A stretch of DNA of 7,782 nucleotides from the NCBI GenBank assembly GCA_002361955.1, contig DESK01000047.1, positions 1 through 7,782 on the forward strand. The letters are read 5' to 3'. The notes beneath the pieces are model-generated. The model did no database searches, was not told where the DNA came from, and saw only the letters and a program-made list of their open reading frames with translations. This document shows positions 1 to 5,672 of this stretch, piece by piece. The stretch is from Lachnospiraceae bacterium UBA3316. Its GTDB lineage: Bacteria > Bacillota > Clostridia > Lachnospirales > Lachnospiraceae. Position numbers and translations under genes: made by a program. How positions within the stretch are numbered: position 1 is the stretch's first letter; the number at the start of each line of letters is the position of its first letter.

Positions 1-279
1 CATGTTCTTTACATAGTCAGCATGCCCCGGGCAGTCAACGTGTGCATAGTGTCTCTTCTCTGTCTCATACTCAACGTGAGCGGTAGAAATTGTGATTCCA
101 CGCTCTCTCTCTTCGGGAGCCTTATCGATGTTATCGAAAGCTGTAGCTGTGTTACCTGCAACTCTCTCAGAAAGCACCTTTGTGATAGCGGCAGTCAGAG
201 TTGTTTTACCATGGTCAACGTGTCCGATGGTACCAATATTACAATGTGGTTTCGTTCTGTCAAATTTAGCTTTAGCCAT
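1..279 (-). CDS. tuf: Elongation factor Tu (EF-Tu), N-terminal part, cut by the window edge
   Basis: EF-Tu is the GTPase that carries aminoacyl-tRNA to the ribosomal A site. Only the first 93 codons are present; the gene runs off base 1, so about three quarters of the usual ~395-residue protein is missing. The visible part is the start of the GTP-binding domain: the P-loop GHVDHGKT at residues 19-26, the switch I motif RGITI at 60-64, and the G3 motif DCPGH at 82-86 followed by ADYVKNM. The ATG at 277-279 is preceded by AAGGAGG at about 9 nt spacing. It is last of the str genes seen here, 214 bp downstream of fusA, and has its own promoter in that gap. No frameshift is visible. Identity is certain. 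Confidence 0.98.
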   Translation of the reverse strand, partial: MAKAKFDRTKPHCNIGTIGHVDHGKTTLTAAITKVLSERVAGNTATAFDNIDKAPEERERGITISTAHVEYETEKRHYAHVDCPGHADYVKNM

Positions 280-333
280 TTTGAATGTCCTCCTTGATAA
301 ATATGCGCCTCTCCGGCTTTTATTTTTCATTCT

Positions 334-356
334 AAGCAGATGTTTCCAATCTGCTT
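334..356 (-). repeat. Perfect hairpin in the tuf leader
   Basis: An 8-bp perfect inverted repeat (AAGCAGAT / ATCTGCTT) with a 7-nt loop lies about 55 nt upstream of the tuf start codon, inside the predicted untranslated leader. It is not followed by a U tract, so it is not an intrinsic terminator. It may be an RNA-stabilising or regulatory stem; the role is inference. Confidence 0.55.
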
Positions 357-379
357 CACTACTTGCTTACAATCCCGCT

Positions 380-398
380 GCCCCTCCCCAAAAGGGGC
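380..398 (-). repeat. G/C-rich alternative hairpins in the tuf leader
   Basis: On the minus strand the run reads GCCCC, TTTT, GGGGAGGGGC. The first CCCC can pair with either of two G runs: CCCC-TTTT-GGGG (386-397), or GCCCC with GGGGC (380-398, 9-nt loop). Both fall about 30-50 nt after the predicted tuf transcription start. Mutually exclusive stems of this kind can act as switches, but nothing else in the sequence proves one here. Confidence 0.4.
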
Positions 399-434
399 AC
401 AGACAGCGTAACTGCACTGCATAGGCTATTTCTG

Positions 435-463
435 ATTATATTTCAAATCAGAGATATTTTCAA
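435..463 (-). promoter_or_regulatory. Internal sigma-A promoter for tuf
   Basis: On the minus strand TTGAAA (458-463) is followed by exactly 17 bp and then a perfect TATAAT (435-440), starting about 30 bp after the fusA stop codon. The predicted transcription start is near 428, giving a leader of about 150 nt before tuf. No terminator is seen between fusA and this promoter, so tuf is probably read both from the operon promoter and from this one. That fits the high cellular demand for EF-Tu. Confidence 0.85.
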
Positions 464-493
464 GCCCATTTTTTATATAAATACTGATTTTCG

Positions 494-2611
494 TTATTTA
501 GACTTTGCGCTCAGCACCTTTTCCTGTACGGACTTGGGAACCGGCTCGTATTTCTCAAAGAACATGGAGTAGTTACCACGTCCCTGTGTCTTGGAACGCA
601 GGTCTGTGGAGTAACCAAACATCTCTGCCAGCGGAACGTAACCGCGAACGATCTTTCCGCCTCCGATGTCATCCATACCCTCGATACGTCCACGACGGGA
701 GTTGATGTCTCCGATTACGTCACCCATGTACTCCTCAGGCATCGTAACCTCAACCTTCATGATCGGCTCAAGAAGGATAGCGTCTCCCTTTCTCATAGCG
801 TCCTTAAACGCCATGGAACCTGCGATATGGAAGGCCATCTCACTGGAGTCGACCTCATGGTAGGAACCGTCGTATACGTTTGCGTGTACGCCCAGTACCG
901 GGAATCCGCCGAGGATACCTGACTTCGCAGCTTCCTCGATACCTTCTCCGACTGCCGGGATGTATTCCTTCGGAATCGCGCCTCCCACAACGGTAGACTC
1001 AAACTGGAAGGTCTCTTCGCCGTTGGGATCCATCGGAGTAAAGATAACTTTACAGTGTCCGTACTGTCCACGTCCACCGGACTGCTTCGCGTATTTGCTG
1101 TCCACAGTAACCTCTTTGGTAAAGGTCTCCTTGTAAGCAACCTGCGGCGCTCCTACGTTTGCCTCAACCTTGAACTCACGGAGCAGACGGTCTACGATGA
1201 TCTCCAGATGGAGCTCACCCATACCTGCGATGATGGTCTGTCCTGTCTCATGGTCTGTGTGCGCACGGAATGTGGGGTCTTCCTCTGCAAGCTTTGCAAG
1301 GGCCTCACCCATCTTACCCTGTCCTGCTTTCGTCTTGGGCTCGATGGCCAGCTCGATAACCGGCTCCGGGAACTCCATGGACTCCAGGATAACAGGATGC
1401 TGCTCGTCACAGATCGTATCGCCTGTAGCAGTCAGCTTAAATCCAACGGCTGCCGCGATATCACCGGAGTATACCTTGTCAAGCTCTGCCCTCTTGTTAG
1501 CATGCATCTGCAGGATACGTCCCACACGCTCTTTCTTTCCCTTTGTGGAATTCAGTACGTAAGAACCGGAGTTCAGAGTTCCTGAATACACACGGAAGAA
1601 CGCAAGCTTACCAACAAACGGGTCAGCCATGATCTTGAATGCCAGAGCGGAAAACGGTTCTTCATCAGATGAATGCCTTACGACCTCGTTTCCATCCAGG
1701 TCTGTTCCCTGGATTGCCGGAACATCAAGCGGTGACGGCATGAACTCGATAATCGCATCCAGAAGCTTCTGAACACCCTTATTTCTGTAAGCAGTTCCGC
1801 AGCATACGGGAACGGCTGTACACTCGCAGGTAGCTTTTCTCAGCGTTGCCTTCAGCGCGTCCACAGAGGGCTCTTCCCCTTCCAGGTACTCCATCATCAG
1901 GTCGTCGTCCAGCTCACAGATCTTCTCTACAAGCTCTGTACGGTACAGCTCTGCGTCGTCTGCCATATCTTCAGGAATATCTACAATAGAGATGTCGTCG
2001 CCCTTCTCGTCGTTGTAGATATACGCTTTCATTTCAAACAAGTCAATGATTCCCTTGAATTCATCTTCCTTGCCAATCGGGAGCTGGATGCAGATCGCGT
2101 TTTTACCCAGTCTTGTCTTAATCTGCTCCACAGCACCGTAAAAATCTGCGCCCAGGATATCCATCTTATTGATGAATGCCATACGCGGTACATTGTAAGT
2201 ATCCGCCTGACGCCATACATTCTCTGACTGAGGCTCAACACCGCCCTTAGCGCAGAACACGCCTACGGCACCGTCAAGTACACGCAGAGAACGCTCAACC
2301 TCTACGGTAAAGTCAACATGCCCCGGTGTATCAATGATATTGATACGGTGCTCCAGAGCACCCTTTTTGGGCTTGCAGTTTTCCTGCAGAGTCCAGTGAC
2401 ATGTCGTAGCGGCTGAAGTAATGGTAATACCTCTCTCCTGCTCCTGCTCCATCCAGTCCATGGTTGCAGTGCCTTCGTGAGTATCACCTATTTTGTAGTT
2501 TACACCAGTATAATAAAGGATACGCTCTGTCGTTGTGGTTTTACCCGCATCGATATGAGCCATGATACCGATATTCCTGGTTCTCTCTAATGGATATTCT
2601 CTTCCAGCCAA
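494..2611 (-). CDS. fusA: Elongation factor G (EF-G)
   Basis: EF-G is the cytoplasmic GTPase that drives mRNA-tRNA translocation and, with RRF, ribosome recycling. The 705-residue product is full length. Visible motifs are the P-loop AHIDAGKT (18-25), switch I with EQERGITIT (57-65), G3 DTPGH with the catalytic His at 98, and G4 NKMD (148-151). Domains II-V follow, including the conserved SGGRGQYGH stretch in domain IV. Between switch I and G3 there is a linker of about 14 residues (74-87) where many EF-Gs have only 2; E. coli EF-G also has extra residues here, so this looks like family variation. The start is TTG at 2609-2611: AGGAGG (2620-2625) sits 8 nt upstream, the translation begins AGREYPLERTRNIGI, and the rpsG stop codon lies only 20 bp before it, leaving no room for an upstream ATG. 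Third gene of the str operon. Confidence 0.98.
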   Translation of the reverse strand: MAGREYPLERTRNIGIMAHIDAGKTTTTERILYYTGVNYKIGDTHEGTATMDWMEQEQERGITITSAATTCHWTLQENCKPKKGALEHRINIIDTPGHVDFTVEVERSLRVLDGAVGVFCAKGGVEPQSENVWRQADTYNVPRMAFINKMDILGADFYGAVEQIKTRLGKNAICIQLPIGKEDEFKGIIDLFEMKAYIYNDEKGDDISIVDIPEDMADDAELYRTELVEKICELDDDLMMEYLEGEEPSVDALKATLRKATCECTAVPVCCGTAYRNKGVQKLLDAIIEFMPSPLDVPAIQGTDLDGNEVVRHSSDEEPFSALAFKIMADPFVGKLAFFRVYSGTLNSGSYVLNSTKGKKERVGRILQMHANKRAELDKVYSGDIAAAVGFKLTATGDTICDEQHPVILESMEFPEPVIELAIEPKTKAGQGKMGEALAKLAEEDPTFRAHTDHETGQTIIAGMGELHLEIIVDRLLREFKVEANVGAPQVAYKETFTKEVTVDSKYAKQSGGRGQYGHCKVIFTPMDPNGEETFQFESTVVGGAIPKEYIPAVGEGIEEAAKSGILGGFPVLGVHANVYDGSYHEVDSSEMAFHIAGSMAFKDAMRKGDAILLEPIMKVEVTMPEEYMGDVIGDINSRRGRIEGMDDIGGGKIVRGYVPLAEMFGYSTDLRSKTQGRGNYSMFFEKYEPVPKSVQEKVLSAKSK

Positions 2612-2631
2612 GTTTTTTTCCTCCTAATATC

Positions 2632-3102
2632 TTAGAAACGATAGTGTGCAAACGCCTTGTTCGCCTCTGCCATTTTGTGCATGTCTTCTTTCTTCTTCAC
2701 AGATGCGCCTGTGTTGTTGGCTGCGTCTAAGATCTCATTCGCAAGCCTCTCCTGCATGGTCTTCTCGCCTCTCTTGCGGGAATACAGGGTAATCCAGCGC
2801 AGAGCCAGAGCCTGACGTCTGTCAGCTCTTACCTCGATGGGCACCTGGTAGGTAGCTCCACCGATACGTCTTGCCTTTACCTCAAGTAACGGCATGATGT
2901 TGTTCATGGCCTCCTCGAATACTTCGATTGCCGGTTTGCCGGATTTTTCTTCAACTCTGCTAAATGCGCCGTATACGATCTTCTGTGCTACGCCCTTCTT
3001 ACCGTCTAACATGATGTTATTGATAAGCTTCGTAACCACTTTGTTATTGTATAACGGATCTGCTAAAACGTCTCTCTTCTGAGTATGTCCTTTACGTGGC
3101 AC
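2632..3102 (-). CDS. rpsG: 30S ribosomal protein S7
   Basis: S7 is a primary 16S rRNA-binding protein that nucleates assembly of the 30S head and lies at the decoding/E-site region. The 156-residue product matches the family length and shows its conserved blocks: an N-terminal PRKG start, DPLYNNKVVTKLINNIMLDGKK near residues 16-37, and RRIGGATYQVPIEV near 78-91. It ends AFAHYRF, the usual aromatic-rich bacterial tail. The start is GTG at 3100-3102 with AAGGAGGG 7-8 nt upstream; PRKG follows it directly, as in other S7 proteins. The gene is 20 bp upstream of fusA and 225 bp downstream of rpsL. In E. coli S7 represses its own operon by binding the rpsL-rpsG spacer; whether that occurs here is unknown. 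Confidence 0.98.
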   Translation of the reverse strand: MPRKGHTQKRDVLADPLYNNKVVTKLINNIMLDGKKGVAQKIVYGAFSRVEEKSGKPAIEVFEEAMNNIMPLLEVKARRIGGATYQVPIEVRADRRQALALRWITLYSRKRGEKTMQERLANEILDAANNTGASVKKKEDMHKMAEANKAFAHYRF

Positions 3103-3327
3103 GGTACTTCCCTCCTTAATTAATGGTACGGCTTACGCCGTTTAGATTAAATCATCGGTACTCACAATGTGTCGTTCTATTGTGTGCATACCAGGACTTC
3201 TATATCAACCTGCAACCACCTGGTGACTAGATATCCGGCACAACGATAGTTCTGTTAGTGATACGAATGTGTTACTGCATATTATTGGAAACCCTTGTGC
3301 TTCGCACTCTATGGTCTTCCTCGCTTT
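3103..3327 (-). other. Long structured rpsL-rpsG intergenic region
   Basis: The 225 bp between the rpsL stop and the rpsG start contain no plausible gene. On the transcribed strand I see four small stems: GTGC-GAA-GCAC (3297-3307), ACCAGG/CCTGGT (3190-3195 with 3219-3224), CACAAT/ATTGTG (3163-3168 with 3179-3184), and ACGGC-GTAA-GCCGT (3128-3141), whose GTAA loop is of GNRA type. The last stem ends about 10 nt before the rpsG ribosome binding site. No good promoter or U-tract terminator is apparent, so the region is probably carried in the polycistronic mRNA. A role in S7 translational feedback is an inference by analogy with E. coli. Confidence 0.45.
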
Positions 3328-3750
3328 TTATTTCTTAGCGTCTTTCGGTCTCTTTGCGCCGTATTTGGAACGTGCCTGTCTTCTCTTAGCCACGCCTGCG
3401 GTATCCAGAGTTCCGCGGATGATATGGTATCTTGTACCAGGCAGATCCTTTACCCTTCCTCCACGGATCAGTACCACGCTATGCTCCTGAAGGTTATGTC
3501 CTTCACCCGGGATATAGCTTGTTACTTCGATGCCGTTGGAAAGACGTACCCTGGCGATTTTTCTAAGCGCTGAGTTCGGCTTTTTCGGTGTAGCTGTCTT
3601 TACTGCTGTACACACACCTCTCTTCTGCGGTGCGGATACGTTTGTGCTCTTCTTCTGCAGGGAGTTAAATCCTTTTTGCAGAGCCGGTGCGGTAGATTTC
3701 TTCTCAGAAGTCTGACGACCTTTTCTTACTAACTGATTAAATGTTGGCAT
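3328..3750 (-). CDS. rpsL: 30S ribosomal protein S12
   Basis: S12 sits at the decoding centre of the 30S subunit and controls accuracy. The 140-residue product begins MPTFNQLVRKGR and carries the Firmicutes-type N-terminal extension, about 13 residues longer than E. coli S12. It has PQKRGVCT (41-48), TPKKPNSALRK (54-64) and GEGHNLQEHSVVLIRGGRVKDLPG. The residues where streptomycin-resistance changes are known are unmodified: Lys56 (E. coli K43, counting Met) and the RVKDLPG loop. The start chosen is the ATG at 3748-3750. A GTG three codons upstream is in frame but overlaps the AGGAGG ribosome binding site (3759-3764), which lies 8 nt from the ATG. First gene of the str operon, about 80 nt downstream of its predicted transcription start. 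Confidence 0.98.
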   Translation of the reverse strand: MPTFNQLVRKGRQTSEKKSTAPALQKGFNSLQKKSTNVSAPQKRGVCTAVKTATPKKPNSALRKIARVRLSNGIEVTSYIPGEGHNLQEHSVVLIRGGRVKDLPGTRYHIIRGTLDTAGVAKRRQARSKYGAKRPKDAKK

Positions 3751-3837
3751 TCTATTCACCTCCTGTTAGAATGTGGTTGCTGTTCATGATTGTATTAGGG
3801 TGCGCAAAAAAAGTTGTGTTTTCACGCACACTTCAAC

Positions 3838-3866
3838 ATTATACTGACAGAGCCCCCGTCTGTCAA
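3838..3866 (-). promoter_or_regulatory. str operon promoter (perfect sigma-A consensus)
   Basis: On the minus strand TTGACA (3861-3866) and TATAAT (3838-3843) are separated by exactly 17 bp: 12 of 12 consensus bases with ideal spacing. The predicted start is near 3831, giving a leader of about 80 nt before rpsL. It lies downstream of the terminator of the preceding gene, so rpsL-rpsG-fusA(-tuf) forms an independent transcription unit here. Confidence 0.93.
3845..3865 (-). repeat. Inverted repeat embedded in the str promoter
   Basis: A perfect 7-bp inverted repeat, TGACAGA / TCTGTCA with a 7-bp C/G-rich centre, covers five bases of the -35 box and most of the spacer up to two bases before the -10 box. 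Its position is what an operator would need, but one arm is largely fixed by the -35 consensus, so chance is possible. Confidence 0.5.
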
Positions 3867-3890
3867 GTAGTATCCCAAAAAATGGGCCAT

Positions 3891-3929
3891 GTTCTTGCGT
3901 TCTTGCGTTTCCGCAAAAAGGACGCAAAG
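3891..3929. repeat. Tandem GTTCTTGC repeat with nested inverted repeats
   Basis: The 8-mer GTTCTTGC occurs twice in tandem (3891-3906). The TTGCG units pair with two GCAA units further on: TTGCG-TTTC-CGCAA (3903-3916) nested inside TTGCGT/ACGCAA (3895-3900 with 3922-3927). On the minus strand the inner loop is GAAA. This lies between the terminator of the BIG2-domain gene and the str promoter. Its function is unknown; it may help 3'-end formation. Confidence 0.4.
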
Positions 3930-3931
3930 TT

Positions 3932-3955
3932 ACAGGCCGGGGATTCCCGGCCTGT
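3932..3955 (-). terminator. Hairpin terminator after the BIG2-domain gene
   Basis: A perfect 10-bp G/C-rich stem (ACAGGCCGGG / CCCGGCCTGT) with a 4-nt loop begins 16 nt after the stop codon of the minus-strand gene at 3972. On the minus strand it is followed by an imperfect T-rich stretch (AACTTTGCG, then TTTTT). On the plus strand it is followed directly by TTTT, so it may work in both directions. Position and stem strength favour a terminator; the imperfect U tract lowers confidence. Confidence 0.68.
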
Positions 3956-3971
3956 TTTATGAAGCATCCTG

Positions 3972-4811
3972 TTACGGAGCGATTATGAATTTACTATATG
4001 GTTTTCCCCATACACTATAATAATCAACCATCGCTTCATCACTCTTCTTAATCTGAAGCGCAATCGTATAAGCGTCCATTACGGCGGGGCGGATACCGCC
4101 ATCCTGCCCTGTGTTTTCATAGTCAATCTCTATCCTGCCCTGAAGTTTCCCTGAGCTGTCTAATTTTGCAGAAAAAGCAGCTTCCGAAAAAATAGACACA
4201 TAACCAAACGGATGGGACAGAATAACAAGGCTGTATCTGGAAAAATCCATATTCTTATAATTTCCCAGCCTTGTTTTCCGGAAAGGCAAATCATTCTTCC
4301 TGTTCCATACCTTTTGAAGCTTCTGAAAACCCTCCGCACTTCTGATGACAAGTGCCTTCCCGGAGATACTGCCCGGTGGGCAGGCATATTCATAACCGGC
4401 CGGACAATCACTCACACTATACCAGTGGCCGCAGGTAACCTTATACTCCTTTTCCACTTTTGCCGGTGCTTTTTTTACCTTCAGCCGAACCGCAGCCCTG
4501 ACAGCCGGATTTTTCTTTAATGTCGCCGTGATAACGGTTTTTCCAGGCTTTTTCGCTGTCACTTCCCCTTTGGGGGAAACAGCGGCAACTTTTTTATTCT
4601 GGGATTTCCATGTCACTTTCACAGAGGCATCCGCAGGTTTTGTATTCACCACACACAGTCCTGCGGATTCCCCGGCATAGAGAACGACCTCATTCCGGCT
4701 GAGGATCAGCTTTTTAGGGGCAGGTTTAGATTTTGCCGCTGCCGGAACTATAGGAAGCATACAAAACAGACATAAGGTACAGAGTAATAACGAAAATTTT
4801 TTTACTTTCAT
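3972..4811 (-). CDS. Secreted protein with one bacterial Ig-like (BIG2) domain
   Basis: The 279-residue protein has a clear Sec signal peptide: MKVKK, a Leu/Cys-rich hydrophobic core, and a likely AAA cleavage site near residue 26. A BIG2-type Ig-like domain follows at about 35-112, recognised by the KVTWKSQNKKVAAVSPKGEV core, the KPGKTVITAT strand and the closing RAAVRLKV. A short Lys/Ala/Pro linker leads to a C-terminal region (about 123-279) with two to three Cys near its start and an alternating strand pattern; I cannot assign it. It vaguely recalls the PrcB C-terminal type of fold, but that is a guess. No LPXTG, transmembrane anchor or choline/SLH repeat is seen, so the protein is probably released or loosely attached. 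The ATG at 4809-4811 has AAGGAG 8 nt upstream. Single-gene unit, divergent from the tRNA gene. The real role is unknown. Confidence 0.85.
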   Translation of the reverse strand: MKVKKFSLLLCTLCLFCMLPIVPAAAKSKPAPKKLILSRNEVVLYAGESAGLCVVNTKPADASVKVTWKSQNKKVAAVSPKGEVTAKKPGKTVITATLKKNPAVRAAVRLKVKKAPAKVEKEYKVTCGHWYSVSDCPAGYEYACPPGSISGKALVIRSAEGFQKLQKVWNRKNDLPFRKTRLGNYKNMDFSRYSLVILSHPFGYVSIFSEAAFSAKLDSSGKLQGRIEIDYENTGQDGGIRPAVMDAYTIALQIKKSDEAMVDYYSVWGKPYSKFIIAP

Positions 4812-4866
4812 AGGTTTTTCTCCTTTCTTCTCTGAAGCATAAAAATGTGGGCAAGAAACAGGCTTG

Positions 4867-4893
4867 TTTTTTTTAGCAACACGCTAAAAAAAA
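4867..4893. repeat. A/T-rich perfect inverted repeat upstream of the BIG2-domain gene
   Basis: An 11-bp perfect inverted repeat, eight T then AGC, a 5-nt loop, GCT then eight A, lies in the probable leader of the minus-strand gene. Its 3' arm is A-rich on both strands, so it is not a standard U-tract terminator in either direction. It could be a leader stem or a protein-binding site. Confidence 0.5.
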
Positions 4894-4907
4894 TATTCTT
4901 ATAATTT

Positions 4908-4936
4908 ATATCATTACTCATTGCAGTATATGTCAA
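4908..4936 (-). promoter_or_regulatory. Candidate promoter for the BIG2-domain gene
   Basis: A perfect -35 TTGACA (4931-4936, minus strand) is followed after 17 bp by a weak -10 TGATAT (4908-4913). Alternative -10 boxes nearby (GATATA, TATAAA) need spacers of 18 or 20 bp. It would give a leader of about 90 nt containing the A/T-rich inverted repeat. The -10 assignment is uncertain. Confidence 0.45.
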
Positions 4937-4991
4937 TACAGAGTTTCCGTAGATTGTAATATAAATCCCATTGGCAAAGGAAATTTTATGG

Positions 4992-5020
4992 TTGACTATT
5001 TTACGCCGGACAGATATAAT
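4992..5020 (+). promoter_or_regulatory. Promoter of the tRNA-Ser gene
   Basis: TTGACT (4992-4997), a 17-bp spacer and a perfect TATAAT (5015-5020) lie 15 bp upstream of the tRNA. The predicted start near 5027 leaves a 5' leader of about 9 nt for RNase P to remove. Confidence 0.88.
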
Positions 5021-5035
5021 CTATCTTGTCGATAA

Positions 5036-5121
5036 GGAGACGTATCGAAGTGGTCATAACGAGCTTGACTCGAAATCAAGTTGTCCTCCGGGGCACGTGG
5101 GTTCGAATCCCACCGTCTCCG
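5036..5121 (+). tRNA. tRNA-Ser, anticodon CGA
   Basis: The 86-nt cloverleaf is complete. The acceptor GGAGACG (5036-5042) pairs with CGTCTCC (5114-5120), with discriminator G at 5121 as usual for serine. The anticodon stem CTTGA/TCAAG (5064-5068, 5076-5080) encloses loop CTCGAAA with anticodon CGA at 5071-5073, reading UCG. A long class II variable arm pairs TGTCC with GGGCA. The T stem GTGGG/CCCAC (5097-5101, 5109-5113) holds loop TTCGAAT. CCA is not encoded; the next bases are TCA, so it must be added after transcription. The gene is a single transcription unit with its own promoter and terminator. Confidence 0.97.
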
Positions 5122-5126
5122 TCAAG

Positions 5127-5163
5127 AGAGGCCGGCAACGCAGCGCGTTACCGGCCTCTTTTT
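5127..5163 (+). terminator. Intrinsic terminator of the tRNA-Ser gene
   Basis: A 9-bp stem AGAGGCCGG/CCGGCCTCT (5127-5135 with 5151-5159) is extended inward by AACGC/GCGTT and followed by TTTT directly (five T counting the last stem base), starting 6 bp after the tRNA. On the minus strand the same stem lies 10 bp beyond the stop of the convergent gene, but without a good U tract, so any function in that direction is weaker. Confidence 0.92.
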
Positions 5164-5173
5164 ATTCTTTCTT

Positions 5174-5656
5174 TTACCCGTTCGTTCTTCGCTTTCTCCG
5201 GGCTTTGCCTGTCACCTTCTCCACCACCAGTTTAAACACCTTTGTATGAGGCATCACTGCTTTATTAAACGCGAAATCCTCCTGATGGTAATGCTTCATC
5301 AAAATGCACAGGGCGTCATATTTTTCCTCGTCGGAAAGCACTTCCATGTGCCCCTGCCCGATCACGCTTTGATACTCCATGGTACAGTTGCCCCTGTCGG
5401 CCTCCGTCACCAGCCGGTGCCCGCAGTCCATCTCAAAAGAAGCCCTGGGGTCCTTTTCGATCAGATCATACTTGGTGCCCTCCTGCGCCCCGTGAAAATA
5501 CAGCTCAATCTGGCCGTCCTTCACACACATGCCAAAATTAAGGGGCACAATATAGGGATAGCCGTCGCCATTCAACGCAATCCGGCACACATCACACTTT
5601 TCCATAACCGCTACAATCTCTTCAAACTCTTTAATTTCTCTGTCTGAACGGCGCAT
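5174..5656 (-). CDS. Pyridoxamine 5'-phosphate oxidase / NimA-like flavin-binding protein
   Basis: The 160-residue protein resembles the small FMN-binding split-barrel family that includes pyridoxamine-5'-phosphate-oxidase-like and NimA (5-nitroimidazole reductase-like) proteins. Characteristic parts are a short N-terminal helix ending in the CDVCRIALNG strand, YPYIVPLNFG (33-42), and YFHGAQEGTK (53-62), where the family binds the flavin phosphate. A SVIGQGHMEVL strand follows, and the C-terminus has VFKLVVEKVTGKARRK. Length is typical and no membrane segment is seen, so it is cytoplasmic. The ATG at 5654-5656 has GGAGG 7 nt upstream. The gene starts 16 bp after the mecA-like gene and is presumably cotranscribed with it. 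Family membership is well supported; the substrate is not predictable, and nitroimidazole reduction should not be assumed. Confidence 0.85.
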   Translation of the reverse strand: MRRSDREIKEFEEIVAVMEKCDVCRIALNGDGYPYIVPLNFGMCVKDGQIELYFHGAQEGTKYDLIEKDPRASFEMDCGHRLVTEADRGNCTMEYQSVIGQGHMEVLSDEEKYDALCILMKHYHQEDFAFNKAVMPHTKVFKLVVEKVTGKARRKRRTNG

Positions 5657-5672
5657 TGTTTATCCTCCATTT

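Noticed and set aside
1055..1585. 176-codon plus-strand ORF
   Set aside because: It lies wholly antisense to fusA, has no ribosome binding site or promoter and reads as a shadow of the EF-G coding sequence.
2345..2400. Insertion in EF-G between switch I and the DTPGH motif as a novelty
   Set aside because: E. coli EF-G also carries several extra residues at this loop, so it is ordinary family variation.
3328..3759. rpsL starting at an upstream GTG (three extra residues)
   Set aside because: That GTG overlaps the AGGAGG ribosome binding site; the ATG at 3750 has ideal spacing and gives the conserved MPTFNQL N-terminus.
3800..3837. Possible attenuator in the rpsL leader (stem followed by seven T on the minus strand)
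   Set aside because: Part of the would-be stem (GTT at 3835-3837) lies before the predicted transcription start. What remains is a 4-bp stem, or a 5-bp stem with a 20-nt loop, too weak to support a terminator.
1..3866. Antibiotic-resistance changes in S12, EF-G or EF-Tu
   Set aside because: S12 has the normal Lys56 and RVKDLPG loop. Nothing in EF-G stood out as a known fusidic-acid change by eye, and the EF-Tu region for kirromycin-type resistance is outside the window.
5081..5647. 188-codon plus-strand ORF running from inside the tRNA gene
   Set aside because: It starts within tRNA-Ser, crosses its terminator and is antisense to the flavin-binding protein gene; no family resemblance.
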